NCBI GenBank assembly: GCA_037074615.1
Contig: CM073551.1
Coordinates: forward strand, 15,561,750-15,625,749
Direction: 5' to 3'
Origin: Leucaena leucocephala
Taxonomy: Eukaryota > Streptophyta > Magnoliopsida > Fabales > Fabaceae
Length of the DNA: 64,000 nt
Shown here: piece after piece, positions 23,893 through 36,007 of the stretch
How the letters are laid out: the number at the start of each line of letters is the position of its first letter
How positions within the stretch are numbered: position 1 is the first letter of the stretch
Notes under the pieces: model-generated
Told to the model about the DNA's origin: nothing
The model's database searches: none
Seen by the model: only the letters and a program-made list of their open reading frames with translations
Made by a program: the position numbers and the translations under genes

Positions 23893-24065
23893 GTTCTGAA
23901 TTTCATTCTCTTGTTTTTTTCTTCAGATGCTTCAAGGGTTATTTGGTCTTTTCACCCAAATTTATAAAAGACAGATTGGGCCTCCTGCCCAATCTGTCCT
24001 TTTACATATTCATATGCCCAAATTGTCTTTTCTAAATTCATATGGTTGTTTATTGTCTTTTTCCC
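23893..24065 (-). repeat. MULE right terminal inverted repeat
   Basis: Inverse of 16902-17073. Its hairpin (23966-24003) is conserved with paired changes relative to the left copy: arms AAAAGACAGATTGGGC and inverse instead of AAAAGACAAATTGGGC. Confidence 0.85.
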
Positions 24066-25047
24066 TTTAAAATTTTACTCTTAAGTTCCTTATTCTGAAC
24101 CTTTATTTTGAGAACTGATTAATCTCATTCTACAAATCCAAGCAAAGCTTATTAGCTATCCACGTAATGCCCCAGATGTGTACAACCGGCTCACCAAATT
24201 TCGTGGCCAAACTCCTTCGTTTACTAGGTCAAACTTAGGTCAGAACCCTGCTACCTCAGGACCTGCGAATTTCTTTTCATTTCTCATTCGCAAATTGAAC
24301 ATGCCAAACAATATTTATTATTAAATAATACAATGTCATACAACAAGTCATACACAAAATTCTCATATTCTATTACATCTTTTCCTGCCCGAACTTTGGC
24401 AGTATAACCGCTAGGCTTCATCTGTACAAAGAACTGAACCGTACTGATTCGGTAATTCCCTCATGAGAACTACCATTCTACGTAAGTACCCAGGAAAGAC
24501 TGGATGAACCGGCTAGGTCCACTCACTTCCAGCCTCCTTAGACAGCACCTACGTACATAGTACTTATCATATTCTGATGTTCAGTCTTAAATTCGGCAGC
24601 ATAACGGCGTCTCTCAAAATTCTTAGAATTCAGTTCAACATAATTTCCCTGTAATGGGTTAGATATGGGGAATGAGATTTGGGGGAATCTCAGTAGCAAA
24701 TAATCATAACAATATATGTAATGCAGTGTGACAGTGCTTGCTTGTGATTGTGTACAGATAAGTATGCTACATGCTTCCATACTCAATAACATATGATCAT
24801 AGCATTGTAATAGAGCTTCAAGCATAACATATAAGACAACAATCCAACTAAACAATAGTACATCCAATCACAAAGCCATTACATAAAAGCTAGGATTAGT
24901 TACTACCTCAAAAGCTTAGCAAAACTCTACTATCTATACTGCTTCCAGCTCCGCCAGAACTTCCTTTCTTCTTTCTTTCTCCTTCTCTCTCTTCTTTCTC
25001 TCTCTTTCTTGCCCAAAACTGTGATGCAAATGAATGGGGAGGGGGAT

Positions 25048-25054
25048 ATTTATA
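25048..25054 (-). promoter_or_regulatory. LTR TATA box (deleted A element, minus strand)
   Basis: Minus-strand TATAAAT with the usual GA-rich leader (24960-25015, CT-rich on the plus strand). Confidence 0.65.
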
Positions 25055-26684
25055 GTTTCCTTCGATGGCATTTTCATAATTTTGAAGCCTTATGAACTTG
25101 TGGTCCTGGTTTTTCCTGGAATTTCCTATTTTCTTTTATTCCTTTTTACTGCATCATCCAGGACACCTCAGTGGACACCTCAGCGGACACCTCAGCAGCA
25201 CATTTCTCACATGTCTAAAACCCGGGACACCTCATCAGCTGACTCAGCCTGCTGACTCACCGGTCCAGAGTCTTGCACCGTAATACGTGTCCTTAGCTTT
25301 ATCTGCTTTCTTTAGATCAATACCATGTGGCGACAAGGTGGGTCCCTTCACGCCATCCAATGCTATCCAGATAAGTCCAAGACTCTATCTGATCACCTCC
25401 TCGGTTATCGTGCCAACCGAGTAACTTTACTTTACTGAGAAGTCATTAAATCATTATTTTAATGTCACTTTTCCCCCTGAATCACTGGGCCTGCGTTTTT
25501 GGGCCTGGCAATATCATCTTGGGTCTCTGATCCAGCCCAAGTACTCTGATGGCACGATTCCCAAGAAACACCCCTTGGCAAATTACCAAAATGCCCTTAG
25601 TCTCTCTTTCTTTACTTTATTAGGTCTAGGGGCATTATTGTCTTTTCCCATCTTACCAGAGTATTCTTTGACCCTGGTCAACTATCCAGATAACTTCCCT
25701 GGACTGTCTAACCTTAGGCAAATGACCAAAATACCCTTTACTCATTCTTCAGCTGTTCTATAACATATGGGCATTTTCGTCATTTCACACCTTTTTCCCG
25801 GACACCGGCCCCTTTTACCACTGGACTGATCTAATGGGCCTGGGCCTTCCCTGGTGTCACTAAAGGCCTTAGAAACACTATACGGCCCCCTGGCCACAGT
25901 CCGATCATCCCTATCGGGACTGTTTTTCCTTTACCGATTATAACTGTAAATTCCCATCTTCCAGAATTTTTACAGAAAAATCGGGACCTCAAATCAAAAT
26001 TCCGTGACTCCTCATTCAACCCGGAATCCGTTTCTCTATCTCCCGGTATTTTTAGATATTTTATCCGGACCGGGCTGTTCGCGCACACTTTTCCAAAATG
26101 ATCATTTTACCTCTGGTCATATTTCTAATTCTTTCATACACATAGAGACCTCATATGCACATTTCACAGTTCAGTGAAATGATCAGCATAATTTTCTCTA
26201 TTTTCTGGCAAAATATGGTACTCATCGGCTACCAGCTTGATCATTCCCAAAATTACGATTTTGCCCCTGCATTCTCTTTCTGGCATCTATTCTCATCTTC
26301 TTATCCTTCATCTTAAGTTCTAGAAATTCTCTTTCAATAACTCATCCCCTAAACTCTTCGGGAGTCATCGTTAATTGAAAGGCTCGACAACCTGCCCATA
26401 TCAGGTTATCTTACATAAGAGCCAGCCCATATCAAGCTACCTGCAGAATTCCTAGGCTTAAGACTTAGGATATCCCTCACATTCCTCATTTTGTCCCGAT
26501 TCTGTAGGTTAAAGACTTAACTCATCTTTAAATCCTGAAGGACTTAGCTCATCCCTCGAATTCCTGCAAAATACAGGTAAGTGATCTGCCCATATCAGAT
26601 TACTACCCTGGGACTACGGGTTTAGCAGCCTGCTCATATCAGACTACTTTCCAGTTCTCTTAGACCAAAAATCGGGATGTTACA

Positions 26685-26700
26685 ATTCTCCTCCCCTTTT
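26685..26700 (-). other. Polypurine tract of the deleted A element
   Basis: The minus strand reads AAAAGGGGAGGAGAAT directly before the LTR start TGTAACATCC, preceded by GACGACGAAATTTTT. The same GAGGACGAAATTT-then-purine pattern precedes the B2 3' LTR at 61416 and is typical of Tekay/Del elements. It fixes 16811-26684 as the 3' LTR. Confidence 0.85.
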
Positions 26701-27128
26701 AAAAATTTCGTCGTCAAAATTTTAAGGGATATCTCATTTTTCCTGAAGAGAACTTCTTACTGACCTATACAGCTATGTGATTCTTATAACGCATTCATAT
26801 ATATAACCAGTAAGATCATCCCTCTCTGTCTTATCCTCACTCCAGTGATGGTCTAGAGGAGCAACAGCTTGGTCCCAGACCTTCCATATGGATTCTTAGC
26901 AACTAATATCTCTCGTTATAGTTGCTTACAGCTATCCATGTTCTAACCCCTCATACAGCACCCTCATCGCTGAGATAAGACAAATTTATTATCTTACTAA
27001 TTATTTCTCACGACTCGTTATAATGACCACATTCTCTAGATCAGAAAAGAACTCTTCATTAATCACATCATTTACATCTAGGCATACAGTTCTTCACAGC
27101 TAAGTCGCCCTTACAGCTATGGTTCTTC

Positions 27129-27314
27129 TTAACCATTCTTAGGGTCAACCTCAGGGGATTGGGAGACTCTGTCTGTGGTAAGAGCAAATATCTTTCCTAG
27201 GGATGTCAGCATTCTTAGGGCAACCTCTCGCAAAGTGGCCTTTCTTACCACAACTGCTTTGTCCTGCTCGACACTCCCTTGTGCCATGGCTCTTTCCACC
27301 ACTCTGCTCTCCAA
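27129..27314 (-). pseudogene. gag zinc-knuckle remnant of the deleted A element
   Basis: On the minus strand around 27219-27258 the sequence encodes SSCGKKGHFARGCPKN, a retroviral-type zinc knuckle whose first Cys is replaced (Q at the expected place). A 61-codon frame in another phase overlaps it. The rest of gag and all of pol are absent; 26701-27128 holds nothing I can place. Confidence 0.65.
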
Positions 27315-27504
27315 CCCGATTCTGTAGGTTAAAGACTTAACTCATCTTTAAATCTTGAAGGACTTAGCTCATCCCTCAGATTCCTGCAAAATATAGGTAA
27401 GTGATCCGCCCATATCAGATTACTACCCTGGGACTACGGGTTTAGCAGCCTGCCCATATCAGACTACTTTCCAGTTCTCCTAGACCAAAAATCGGGATGT
27501 TACA
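27313..27504 (-). repeat. Truncated 5' LTR of the deleted A element
   Basis: About 190 bp matching the first 190 bp of the LTR at 26684 with roughly seven differences. It ends TGTTACA at 27504 (minus-strand start) against the GAAAG duplication. The break lies at the junction to the gag remnant. Confidence 0.85.
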
Positions 27505-28566
27505 GAAAGAAAGTTAGGAAATTATCAGATTAAGGAGATTACCTCAAGTTAAACTTGAGTTAAGTAGAGCTATATTGGATGGGTAATAATGAAAATATTA
27601 TTAGGCTATGTATAGGCTTTGACCTATGTAAAGAAGGAACCTCAAAGCAAAGGTTAAGGACTAAGGAAAAGCTACCCAACAGGTAGTGAACTTACCTACT
27701 TGTATGCTTATATTGCTTAGATGTTTTATGTGTTGGTTGCTTACTTTGATGATGTGAAGTATGTATGATTAAGTGATACTCTGTTTCTTTTTATGTTATG
27801 GCCATATGTTATAATTAAGGGACATGGAAGCATGTAAGATATCATTATGCAAGCATGATCATTAAGTTCACACATATTAACATCAAGCATGGAGTTGTAT
27901 ACATTGTATAGTTTTTGTTTACTACTGAGATTTTCTCAGAAATCTCACCCCCTCCATGTCACCACCACAGCAATAAGATGAAGAGGCATGAAGAAGATAT
28001 AGGAATTAGTTGCATGATTTATGTGTATATAAAGTTAGATGATGAAATTGTCACTATGAACAATAACTTGTTAGGAGGCAGTAGCAATTAAGTTGTAATT
28101 AAAAATAGTAAATGTTGGAATAAATGTATAAAATTTTACAAAAATTTAGTTAACATTTCAAGATTCGATTTGACACCAAGAATGCCTTATTATGATTTCT
28201 ATACAAAGAGAACAAAAAATTTTAAAGTTTAGGACCAGAAACAGTTTTCTAGAAATTTGGCCCAATGAATGGTAAATTTTGACGTCAGAGTTAGCTCAAT
28301 TAACTGGTTAGTTGGTCCTAGGAATTATTTTTCCCTTAAAGTTCAAGATGAGATCTTCGTGTAACTTTTTGAACCACTTCATTTAGAGTTTTCTATAATT
28401 AATTATGATTTTTTGAAATTTTTCGTTGAATCTGGAAATATCATACGAACAGTAACTCGTTAGGATGAAATTCCAGATTTTGTAATTGAACTTCAATGGA
28501 TATTTAAGTGGCTCTAAATGTTACCGAATGGTCCCTAAGAAATACAAAAGTAAGATGTTATATTTT

Positions 28567-28578
28567 TGGTATCAGAGC
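28567..28578 (+). other. Primer-binding site of B1
   Basis: TGGTATCAGAGC, a perfect match to the common plant initiator-Met tRNA site, four bases after the LTR end. Confidence 0.85.
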
Positions 28579-28918
28579 AAAAGTTTCTGGCATCAGATAG
28601 GACAGTCCCTAGACCCTAACTCTAAGTAGTAATTATTTTGTTAAGTTAGGGTATTTGTTGGGATAGTTAACCTTGCTTATTTAAGCAAATCTTGCTGGAA
28701 TAGATATGGGATTTCATAAAGTTAAGTCAGAGCCATCAGTTAATAAGGGAGACCTCGACCATTAATGATTTATGAAGAGGATGTTCATCCAGACTTTGAT
28801 CCTTCAGACAATAAAGAGAGTTCAGATGATAGTATAGGGGATTAGTTAGGAAGGTCTACAGTAGAATATCCCATAGATATTTCTGTGGACTCAAACCTGC
28901 AGTCTGGAGATTATGTGG

Positions 28919-31900
28919 TGTAACATCCCGATTTTTGATCTAGGGGAACTGGGAAGTAGTCTGATATGGGCAGGCTGCTAAACCCGTAGTCCCAGGATAG
29001 TAATCTGATATGGGCAGATCACTTACCTGTATTTTGTAGGAATCCGAAGGATGAGCTAAATCCTTCAGGATTTAAAGATAAGTTAAGTCTTTACCTACAG
29101 AATCGGGACAGTTCACCTAGGTTCAAAATGAGGAATGTGAGGAATATCCCAAGTCTTAAGCCTAGGAATTCTGCAAATAAACGAAAGTCCGGGGACTTAT
29201 ATGTAAATAGTGAAAGTCTCTAGGGATATAATGGTCACTTGTGCAGAGAAAGGGATTAAATTGCAAAAGAAAGAAAATGAAGGGGCTTAAATGCAATTAT
29301 GGAAAGATTAAAGCTAAGAAGGAAAAGTAGACAAAAATATGGGGTCCTTAAGTGTAATTTTAGCCAAATAAAAAGGGACTTAATTGAAAAGAAGAAAAGT
29401 TCCTTGGGGCTAAAGTATAATTAAAGAAAGTCAGGCCGGAAGTGGTTTGGACTGTCCGAAAGCATTTCAGTCCCATATTCCACCGGTAGAGACGGCAAGT
29501 GACGCTCGGTAATCTGGCTTGATACAGGAATTTTTGAAGACTCCAGATAGCCAGAAATGGACTGATCGTCCAAAAGTTATAAAAATTCATACCGGATATC
29601 CTAGATTTCAGATCTAGGTGAGAAAATACAGGATGATGCGTCCTTATAGGGAGGATGTCAAGAAACTGACAGAATACCGATAGGAGGCCTGTAGAAAAAG
29701 TTATTCACAAATCAAAAAATCCAGACGGGAGTGTGAGGCCTCCGGGTATTCGATAGGGAGATTTATCGATATTTAAAAAGGGACTGAATGAGTTCGGATG
29801 ACCTCAGTCAGATGACTGTTATGACTCACAGGGATGCCTGAACACCGCAGGTCAGTGTATCTGATAGAAGGAGCCGGTGTCCGGGTATGTGTATAAACGG
29901 TGAATAATAGATAAAATATTCAATAATCATTGACAAGGGAGGATTCCTCGTAATACGTGCCATGAAGGTAATGGACCCTGAGAGGCCCAATAATGGCGCC
30001 AACAAGGGCCCAGTAAGACCCTTAGACTGATAGGTGGGCCAGTGTCCGGCAGAACCCCGGAAAAGTGCGAAATTATGAAAATGCCCCTGCGTTGTACAAA
30101 AGGGTAAAAAATGAATATAGGGCATTTTGGTTATTTTGGACAGGCCCAGAAGCTAAGGTACATACAGATAGAGTTACTTAGAGTCAGTATATACCCTGAC
30201 AGGGTACAGAAGGGTGTAAAATGATGATTTTACCCTTAGGGTAAAGATAGTGCAAGAAAGGGCACCTAGGGGTATTTTGGTAATTTGCCAAGGGGTGTTT
30301 CTTGGGAATCATGCCATCAGAGTACTTGGGCTGGATCAGAGACCCAAGATGATGTTCCCAGAGCCCAAAAACGTATCCCAGTATATATGTGGGAAAAAGT
30401 GGTATTAAAATAATGATTTAATGACTTTTCAGTAAAGTAAAGTTAATCGGTTGGCACGATAACCGAGGTGGTGATCAGATAAAGTCCTGGACTTATCTGG
30501 ATAGCATTGGAAGGCATGAAAGGTCCCTTCCAGATGCCACATGGTGTCATCTTAGAGGCAGAAGAAAAAGTTGAGGACACGTGGCACAATCTTAGCCGGT
30601 GGGTCAAGTTTGTGGGAAACTGGACCAGACCGGTACTGGATTGGACTGGAACTGCTGAGTCAGCTGATGAGGTGTCCAAGAAGCTTGCAATTTTGCCATG
30701 TGACATATGAGGTGTCCCATGAGGTGGCATGGAGATGATGTCATGCATGATGCAGTAAAAGGAATAAAAGAAAATAGGAAATTCTGGAAAAACTAGGACC
30801 ACAGGATCAGATGGCTTTAAAAATTACAAGAATGCCATTGACCAAAACTATAAATACCCCTCCTTGCCTTCATTATGAACGGCCAAGAGCAAGATTAGAG
30901 AGAGAAGGAAGTTCTTGAGAGAGAAAGTGAGAGAAAGAAAGAAGAAAGGAAGTTCTAGCGGAGCTGGAAGCAGAATAGAGATAGTAGAGTTCTGCTGAGC
31001 CTTTGAGGTAGTAACTAATCCTAGCTTTTATGTAATGGCTTTGTGATTTGTTGTGCTATTGTTTGGTTGGATTGTTGTCTTATATGTTATGCTTGAAGCT
31101 CTATTACAATGCTATGATCATATGTTATTGAATATGGAAGCACGCATCATACTTATCTGTACACAATCACAAGCAAGCACTGTCACTCTGCATTACATAT
31201 ATTGTTATGATTATTACTACTGAGATTCCCCCGAATCTCATTCCCCATATCTAACCCATTACAGGAATATTATGTTGAAGTGAATTTTAAGAATCTTGAG
31301 AGACGCCGTTATGCTGCTGAATTTAAGACTGAACATCAGATTACGATAAGTACTGTGTACGTTTGTGTTGTCTAAGGAGGCTGGAAGTGAGTGGACCTAG
31401 CCGGTTCATCCAGTCTTTCCTGGGTACTTACGTAGAATGGTAGTTCTCATGAGGGAATTACCGAATCAGTACGGTTCAGTTCTTTGTACAGATAAAGCCT
31501 AGCGGTTGTGCTGCCGGATTTTAGGCAGGAAAAGATGTAATGGAAATATGAGAATTTTATGTATGTCCTGTTGTATGATATTTTATTATGTAATAATAAA
31601 TATTGTTTGGCATGTTCAATTTGTGAATGGGGAATTAAGGGAGAAATTCGCAGGTCCTGAGGTAGCAGTGTTTTGACCTCAGTTTGACCTAGTAAACGAA
31701 AGAGTTTGGCCACGAAATTTGGTGAGCCAGTGGTACACATCTGGGGCATTCCATGGATAGGTAATAAGCCTTGTTTAGATGTGTAGAATGTGATTAATCA
31801 GTTCTCAAATTAAAGGTTCAGAATAAGGAACTTAAGAGTGAAATTTTGAATTTCTGGGCTTGAGTTAAGGTATAATTGAACTATCTAGCTTCCGCAAGTG

Positions 31901-31931
31901 TACTCTGAGGGGTCTAAGGGAGGATGTTTCA
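28919..31931 (+). mobile_element. Solo LTR, family A, in B1 gag
   Basis: TGTAACATCCCGATTTTTGA to AGGGAGGATGTTTCA, 3013 bp, with flanks TGTGG (28914-28918) and TGTAG (31932-31936), one base different. It carries the alternative middle block (29400-30290, including GGCGCCAACAAGGGCC) that is shared with 13140-14200 and 62640-63500 but not with 863-3556. Confidence 0.85.
30849..30855 (+). promoter_or_regulatory. LTR TATA box (family A)
   Basis: TATAAAT in ACTATAAATACCCC, followed by a GA-rich leader at 30885-30955. Confidence 0.7.
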
Positions 31932-32457
31932 TGTAGAGGTTCATCCTGATGGTGAGTATGCACTAGATGATGATGAGTCTAGAAACTCTATACAGTATAA
32001 GTTTGTGGGAGTGATATCTAACCCTGAGGTAAGCTTTATTCCTCCGATAAGAGGATAGATTACGGCTGAGGAAGCTGAGTATTGGTACTGGATTATAGGT
32101 AGACTAGATATTATTCCTCCTCCACCAGAGTTTAAGGCTAAGTTTGATATGAGTAACCTACAACAGTTTCTTAATCTAGAGATCCAGTTGTAATATCCCA
32201 ATTTTCAGGCTTAGAGACTCAGAAAGTAGCCTGAAATAGATAGGTTACCAGACCCCTTTAAGCAAAAGTCTCAGAAATATACAGAGGATTTTCATGGACT
32301 AAATTGCAAATAAGTGAAAGTACAGGGACTTATATGTAAAAAATGAAAGTTCCTAGGGACATAATGGTCATTTTTTAAAAGAAAAGGACTAAAGTGAAAA
32401 GTCTACAAATTCTACGGTATGAAATGAAAGTAGACATAAGTTTTGGGCCATTAGGTG

Positions 32458-34039
32458 TGATAACTGTCATTTCTAATTATCAAACAAAACTAAGCTAACC
32501 AATAGTAAGTGGAGGCTAACCTAGGTCGGATCTCAAGGAGCTACTGAATGTTAAAGTTCCTAATTAATCTATAGAGCCACAATTTAACAATTTAAGCAGA
32601 TGAGTTGTGTTTTGGACTATCAACTAACTTCAGAAAGTTAAGTCTATGCTATTGTTTCTGATTTTAATTGATTAAGATCTTGAAATGAATGAATGATGAG
32701 AAATGTGTTTCTTTGGAGATTACCTTCCCTTCATTATCCACAAAATATCAAGAGTTAATCAATTGAACTATAATAGGTTAGCTAACAACTCGCTAGCTAA
32801 ATCTCAATTAACGCTACAACTCACAAACATCAATAGAGAATAGGAATTGTTCAACTTAGAGATAATAGAATATGAATATTAATCAAAGGTTCATTAATGT
32901 AGGAAGAAAGAATCCAACTCGGTTCCCTAATTCCTTATCATCTATTACTCTAATTGAATCAACAAACCAGAAATAAACACATCAACTCGATAAGTTAAAT
33001 CTGATTTAAAGACTCCATGACACTCCCTGTTTCAGCTCAAGGACTCTGGTATGGTGTCATCTCCAAGGAAGCACAGCAGGTCAGCCTTTCATTGCTATCT
33101 GAACACCAGCAGCAAATATCGGTACAGCAGCAGTCATGTGGAAATGGAAGGAGAAACTGAATATGATGAACTGCAAAACTCTCCTCTAGTTCTATTAACT
33201 AGAACAGAGCAGAGTTGTAGAGGAGAAATGAGAATGGGGAAGAAGGAGATGATGTGCGTCAGATCTGAATGTGCATGCTCTCCATAGAATGATGCGTGTA
33301 TGGTATATCAGAATTGTATGGCAGAATGTATGGGGATGTATCGGATGATGAATGATGTGCGTATGATGTGATATATAGGAAGTATGAAATGCATGAGTGA
33401 ATCAATGGAGCTATCCAGATGCCCTCCATCTCCAGCTATCAGCACATGATCTGGTATTCTGTTATGCACATGCTTCCCACTTGCTGTTGGCAATTTGCTC
33501 ATTCTGTTCAGATGGAGTGTGCTAATGTGTACAGTGCGCGCGTGAATAGTGCAAGATGTGTGGAGTTCATTTTTGTTGCTGCACATGTTTGATCTTCCAC
33601 TTGCAATCTGTTAAGTCCAGCTATGCAATCCATCCCATGCTTAAATCACCTTTCTGTCCAGCTGTCCCTTTTGTCATTCGCTGATTGATTTCTGCATTGG
33701 AATTTTGGTCGCGACCTTATATACATCAGGTCGCGACTAATATTTACAGAGAGCACTTCTCCTTTGCTGATTAAAGTTTGGTCACGACTGTGAATACATA
33801 AGGTCGCCACTAAAGTCCACAGGGAAGCTCTACTTTGCTGATTGATTGCTATATTGACCTGAAATGGATATTTAATAGATTATTTATCTAATTAAGCACT
33901 AAAATCACATCATTTAAATTCCCACTTGTCCAATTTCATATTGTTAACTAATTTGCTCAATATAGTAGTAAATATGGATAAGAGTCAATACTAAACTCTC
34001 TTTTAACTTATTAAAAATTAGTACAAACATGAGTTATCA
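32458..34039 (-). repeat. Athila 3' LTR
   Basis: Ends form an 8-bp inverted repeat, TGATAACT...AGTTATCA. It contains four GGTCGCGAC-type sites (cores 33708, 33730, 33781, 33803; spacings 22, 51, 22). Confidence 0.92.
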
Positions 34040-34053
34040 ACTCCCCCACACTT
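34040..34053 (-). other. Athila polypurine tract
   Basis: The minus strand reads AAGTGTGGGGGAGT directly before the 3' LTR start. Confidence 0.85.
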
Positions 34054-36007
34054 AGCTTTTGCACTTCGAGCAAAATTATGGATCAAAACTGAATTTAAAC
34101 ACACATGTTCAAAACAATTGGCAAAATAGATTTAGCATGAGTTCTTGCAATCATTAATCTTTCCCTTCAATTGGCAACAATCCAAGCTAATCTCATATCA
34201 ATCAAAGAATCTAACTCATGCAATTCAACCATAGTAAGCAACTGGGTTAAGATTTCCTCACAAGATAAAGTGTTTTGCTCCCTCTCTTATCAAGGTAATT
34301 TCACTCAACCATCTAACTTAGGCTTCCCATAGGCTTGTAACCATCCTACATCTCCACCATTGAATGCCACAAGGGTTATGAATCAAAGGGTCTTTATTAG
34401 GGTTGTAATGTTGGAAAGATTAGATGATGAAATGGAAATGCATGTCAATGATTAATGAAATACTGTACATAGTCAAAGTTTCAATCATGCAGCTGCAAAT
34501 CACAATCTAATTCTTTTCATACTAGTTGAATAGCAATTTCTGCATCTTGGTTTTCTTTTCTTTCCTCTATCTTTCTATTTTCTTTGTACTTTTCTTTTTC
34601 TTTTCTCTGTATTTTTTTGTTCTTTTGTTTTCATTTTCTTGAACCAGATAGCAAATATATTTCAGTTTAAGTATTCAACAAGTAATTGCATCTTCACAAT
34701 TAAAGACTTACTGCAGCAACAACTATTTAACACAGAATTTATTAATCAAGGATAGAATTAAAAGAAAATAAAGGTCTCAAAGGGGTAAAGCAAAGGATTT
34801 CATATTTATGTGGTTTCTGTTTAGTCAAGAGGGTTTTGAAAGAAATGCCCTTATCATTTTCACAATTCCATGGAGCTAATGTGGTTTTGAATCAAGGATT
34901 GAGACAAGTTCTGCAAAGTTATCAAACTAGATGGTATCACACAATGTAAAGGAGTATATGTTGAAGGCTCAAAATACTTCCATCTGGATAACTCACCCTA
35001 ATCAGCTCACATGACTAGATTGCATGAATTTTAAACAAAATACATGAGATTAATCATTCATGATGCATAATTTACAATAATGAATTAATGAAACAAGCAA
35101 CTAACACTTCATCAAGTTGCCAATGTTCCCAAGTTATGAGTTCAAAGTTCAATTCAGATCCATGATAGTTAATTCCAAAGACCAAGCAACAACCAGAATG
35201 CAGTAGAAGGAATTTTCAGCAAAAGATAATTTTAGTCGCGACAAAAAGGGTCATAAAGTCGTGACTGTTTTACACAGAGAATATTGGTCGCGATATAAAT
35301 GTACAATGGTTGCGACTCAAAATCACCGAGAGTAAACCTGTCAAGCACATATGTTCTAGTTGCGACCCAATGATAATTCAGTTGTGACCAAAATTCACGG
35401 AGAGTAACAGTCATGACAAAGATTGACATTGGTCGCAACTCAAAATCACCGAGAACAACCTTGTTAAACACGCATTTCCTAGTTGCGACCACATGACAAC
35501 TTAATCGCGATGGTTATTCATAGAGAACTCCAGTCTCGACAAAGATAAAGCACATACCATGACTAAACATCACAGATGGGTAAACATCAGAGAATATGAA
35601 CTTTCGGTGGTGACAAAAGTAATCATTAGTCGCGACTAATTTTCACAGAAAAGAGATTTTGACAATTTGAACACATTAGTCATGACATAATCAGCATGAG
35701 GTCGCGACCTAAATACAAAATCACAGCAAATATCTGATTTTTATTTGCCCATCAAGTTCATCCTCCCCCACACTTAAATTCTACATTATCCACAATGTGA
35801 AGAAGCAATGAACACATGCAAAGGCATCAATAATGATCATCACAACACTAAACCAAAATCTTTGATTTATTCATAGGATTATTTATCTATCCTACTGACT
35901 TGGTCTCCTCCCCCACACTTAATCAACAAATATAGCTCAAGTATATAATAAAACTAATGAAAGCAGACTATTATAAGTGGAGAAACAAGGAAGGAGACAA
36001 CCTGACT
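34054..36007 (-). other. Athila non-coding region downstream of pol
   Basis: No reading frame of note. It holds a pyrimidine-rich tract (34545-34640), a second CCCCCACACTT motif (35763-35775 and 35911-35921) like the polypurine tract, and the palindrome array at 35235-35710. Tandem repeats in this region are known for Tat/Ogre relatives. Confidence 0.65.
35235..35715. repeat. GGTCGCGAC-type array in the Athila 3' region
   Basis: Core starts 35235, 35258, 35287, 35309, then 35359, 35381, 35410, 35432: two groups with spacing 23-29-22 and 22-29-22, 50 bp apart. More decayed copies follow to 35710. The phrase AAATCACCGAGAG or CACAGAGAG follows the second site of many pairs. Confidence 0.85.

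Larger units (their letters stand above)
16902..24065. mobile_element. Pack-MULE (Mutator-like element) with three captured gene fragments
   Basis: It starts GGGAAAAAGACAA and ends with the inverse, within a perfect 9-bp duplication TTTAAAATT (16893-16901 and 24066-24074). The terminal inverted repeats are about 170 bp, and 9-bp duplications with long inverted repeats are the Mutator signature. I see no transposase, so it is non-autonomous. The interior holds exons of an NADP-isocitrate dehydrogenase gene with introns, a leucine-rich-repeat kinase fragment, a cyclophilin fragment, and long 21-bp-period arrays. Retained introns mean capture from DNA, not from mRNA. Stretches 17080-17670, 19225-19640, 21230-21800 and 22330-23890 hold nothing I can identify. 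Confidence 0.92.
16811..26684 (-). repeat. 3' LTR of the deleted A element, split by the MULE
   Basis: Pieces 16811-16901 and 24075-26684 (with one MULE duplication removed) join into a 2.7-kb LTR of the same type as 863-3556. The minus-strand start TGTAACATCC lies at 26684 next to a polypurine tract, showing that this is the 3' LTR of a minus-strand element. Confidence 0.85.
16811..27504 (-). mobile_element. Deleted family A Tekay element, minus strand, with Pack-MULE inside
   Basis: Both outer ends are LTR termini and the 5-bp duplication is exact: GAAAG at 16806-16810 and 27505-27509. Order on the minus strand: a truncated 5' LTR of about 190 bp (27313-27504), a short internal piece with a gag zinc-knuckle remnant, a polypurine tract, and a full 3' LTR (26684 down to 16811) that holds the MULE. 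Almost all of gag-pol and most of the 5' LTR are missing. The 188 bp shared by the two LTRs differ at about seven positions by eye, so this is not very recent. Confidence 0.85.
15209..28562 (+). mobile_element. 5' LTR of Tekay element B1, interrupted by a family A element
   Basis: Sequence from about 15324 aligns with the B LTRs at 32189 and 61416. The first 115 bp are diverged, so the start is approximate. It resumes at 27510 after the inserted A element and ends at 28562, four bases before a primer-binding site. Without the insert it is about 2.66 kb. It carries a TATA box (16517), a GA-rich leader and the GAGATTT/AAATCTC hairpin (27927-27946). Confidence 0.75.
28764..32188 (+). pseudogene. 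B1 gag N-terminal remnant, split by a solo LTR and cut by B2
   Basis: An ATG at 28764 opens MIYEEDVHPDFDPSDNKESS, an acidic gag start. It has a TAG after about 28 codons, breaks at the LTR insertion at 28919, and resumes at 31937 (EVHPDGEYALDDDESRNS and on, ending PPPPEFKAKFDMSNLQQFL) with one more TAG. B2 begins at 32189, so the rest of B1 must lie beyond B2, probably outside the window. Assignment to gag is from position after the primer-binding site; no zinc knuckle is included. Confidence 0.65.

Noticed and set aside
32189..32457. The LTR at 32189 as the 3' LTR of B1
   Set aside because: No polypurine tract precedes it; gag-like sequence runs right up to it, and a primer-binding site follows its far end at 48315, so it is the 5' LTR of a separate element.
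33051..33287. 78-codon frame in the Athila LTR
   Set aside because: It is on the opposite strand to the element genes and the other LTR copy breaks it.
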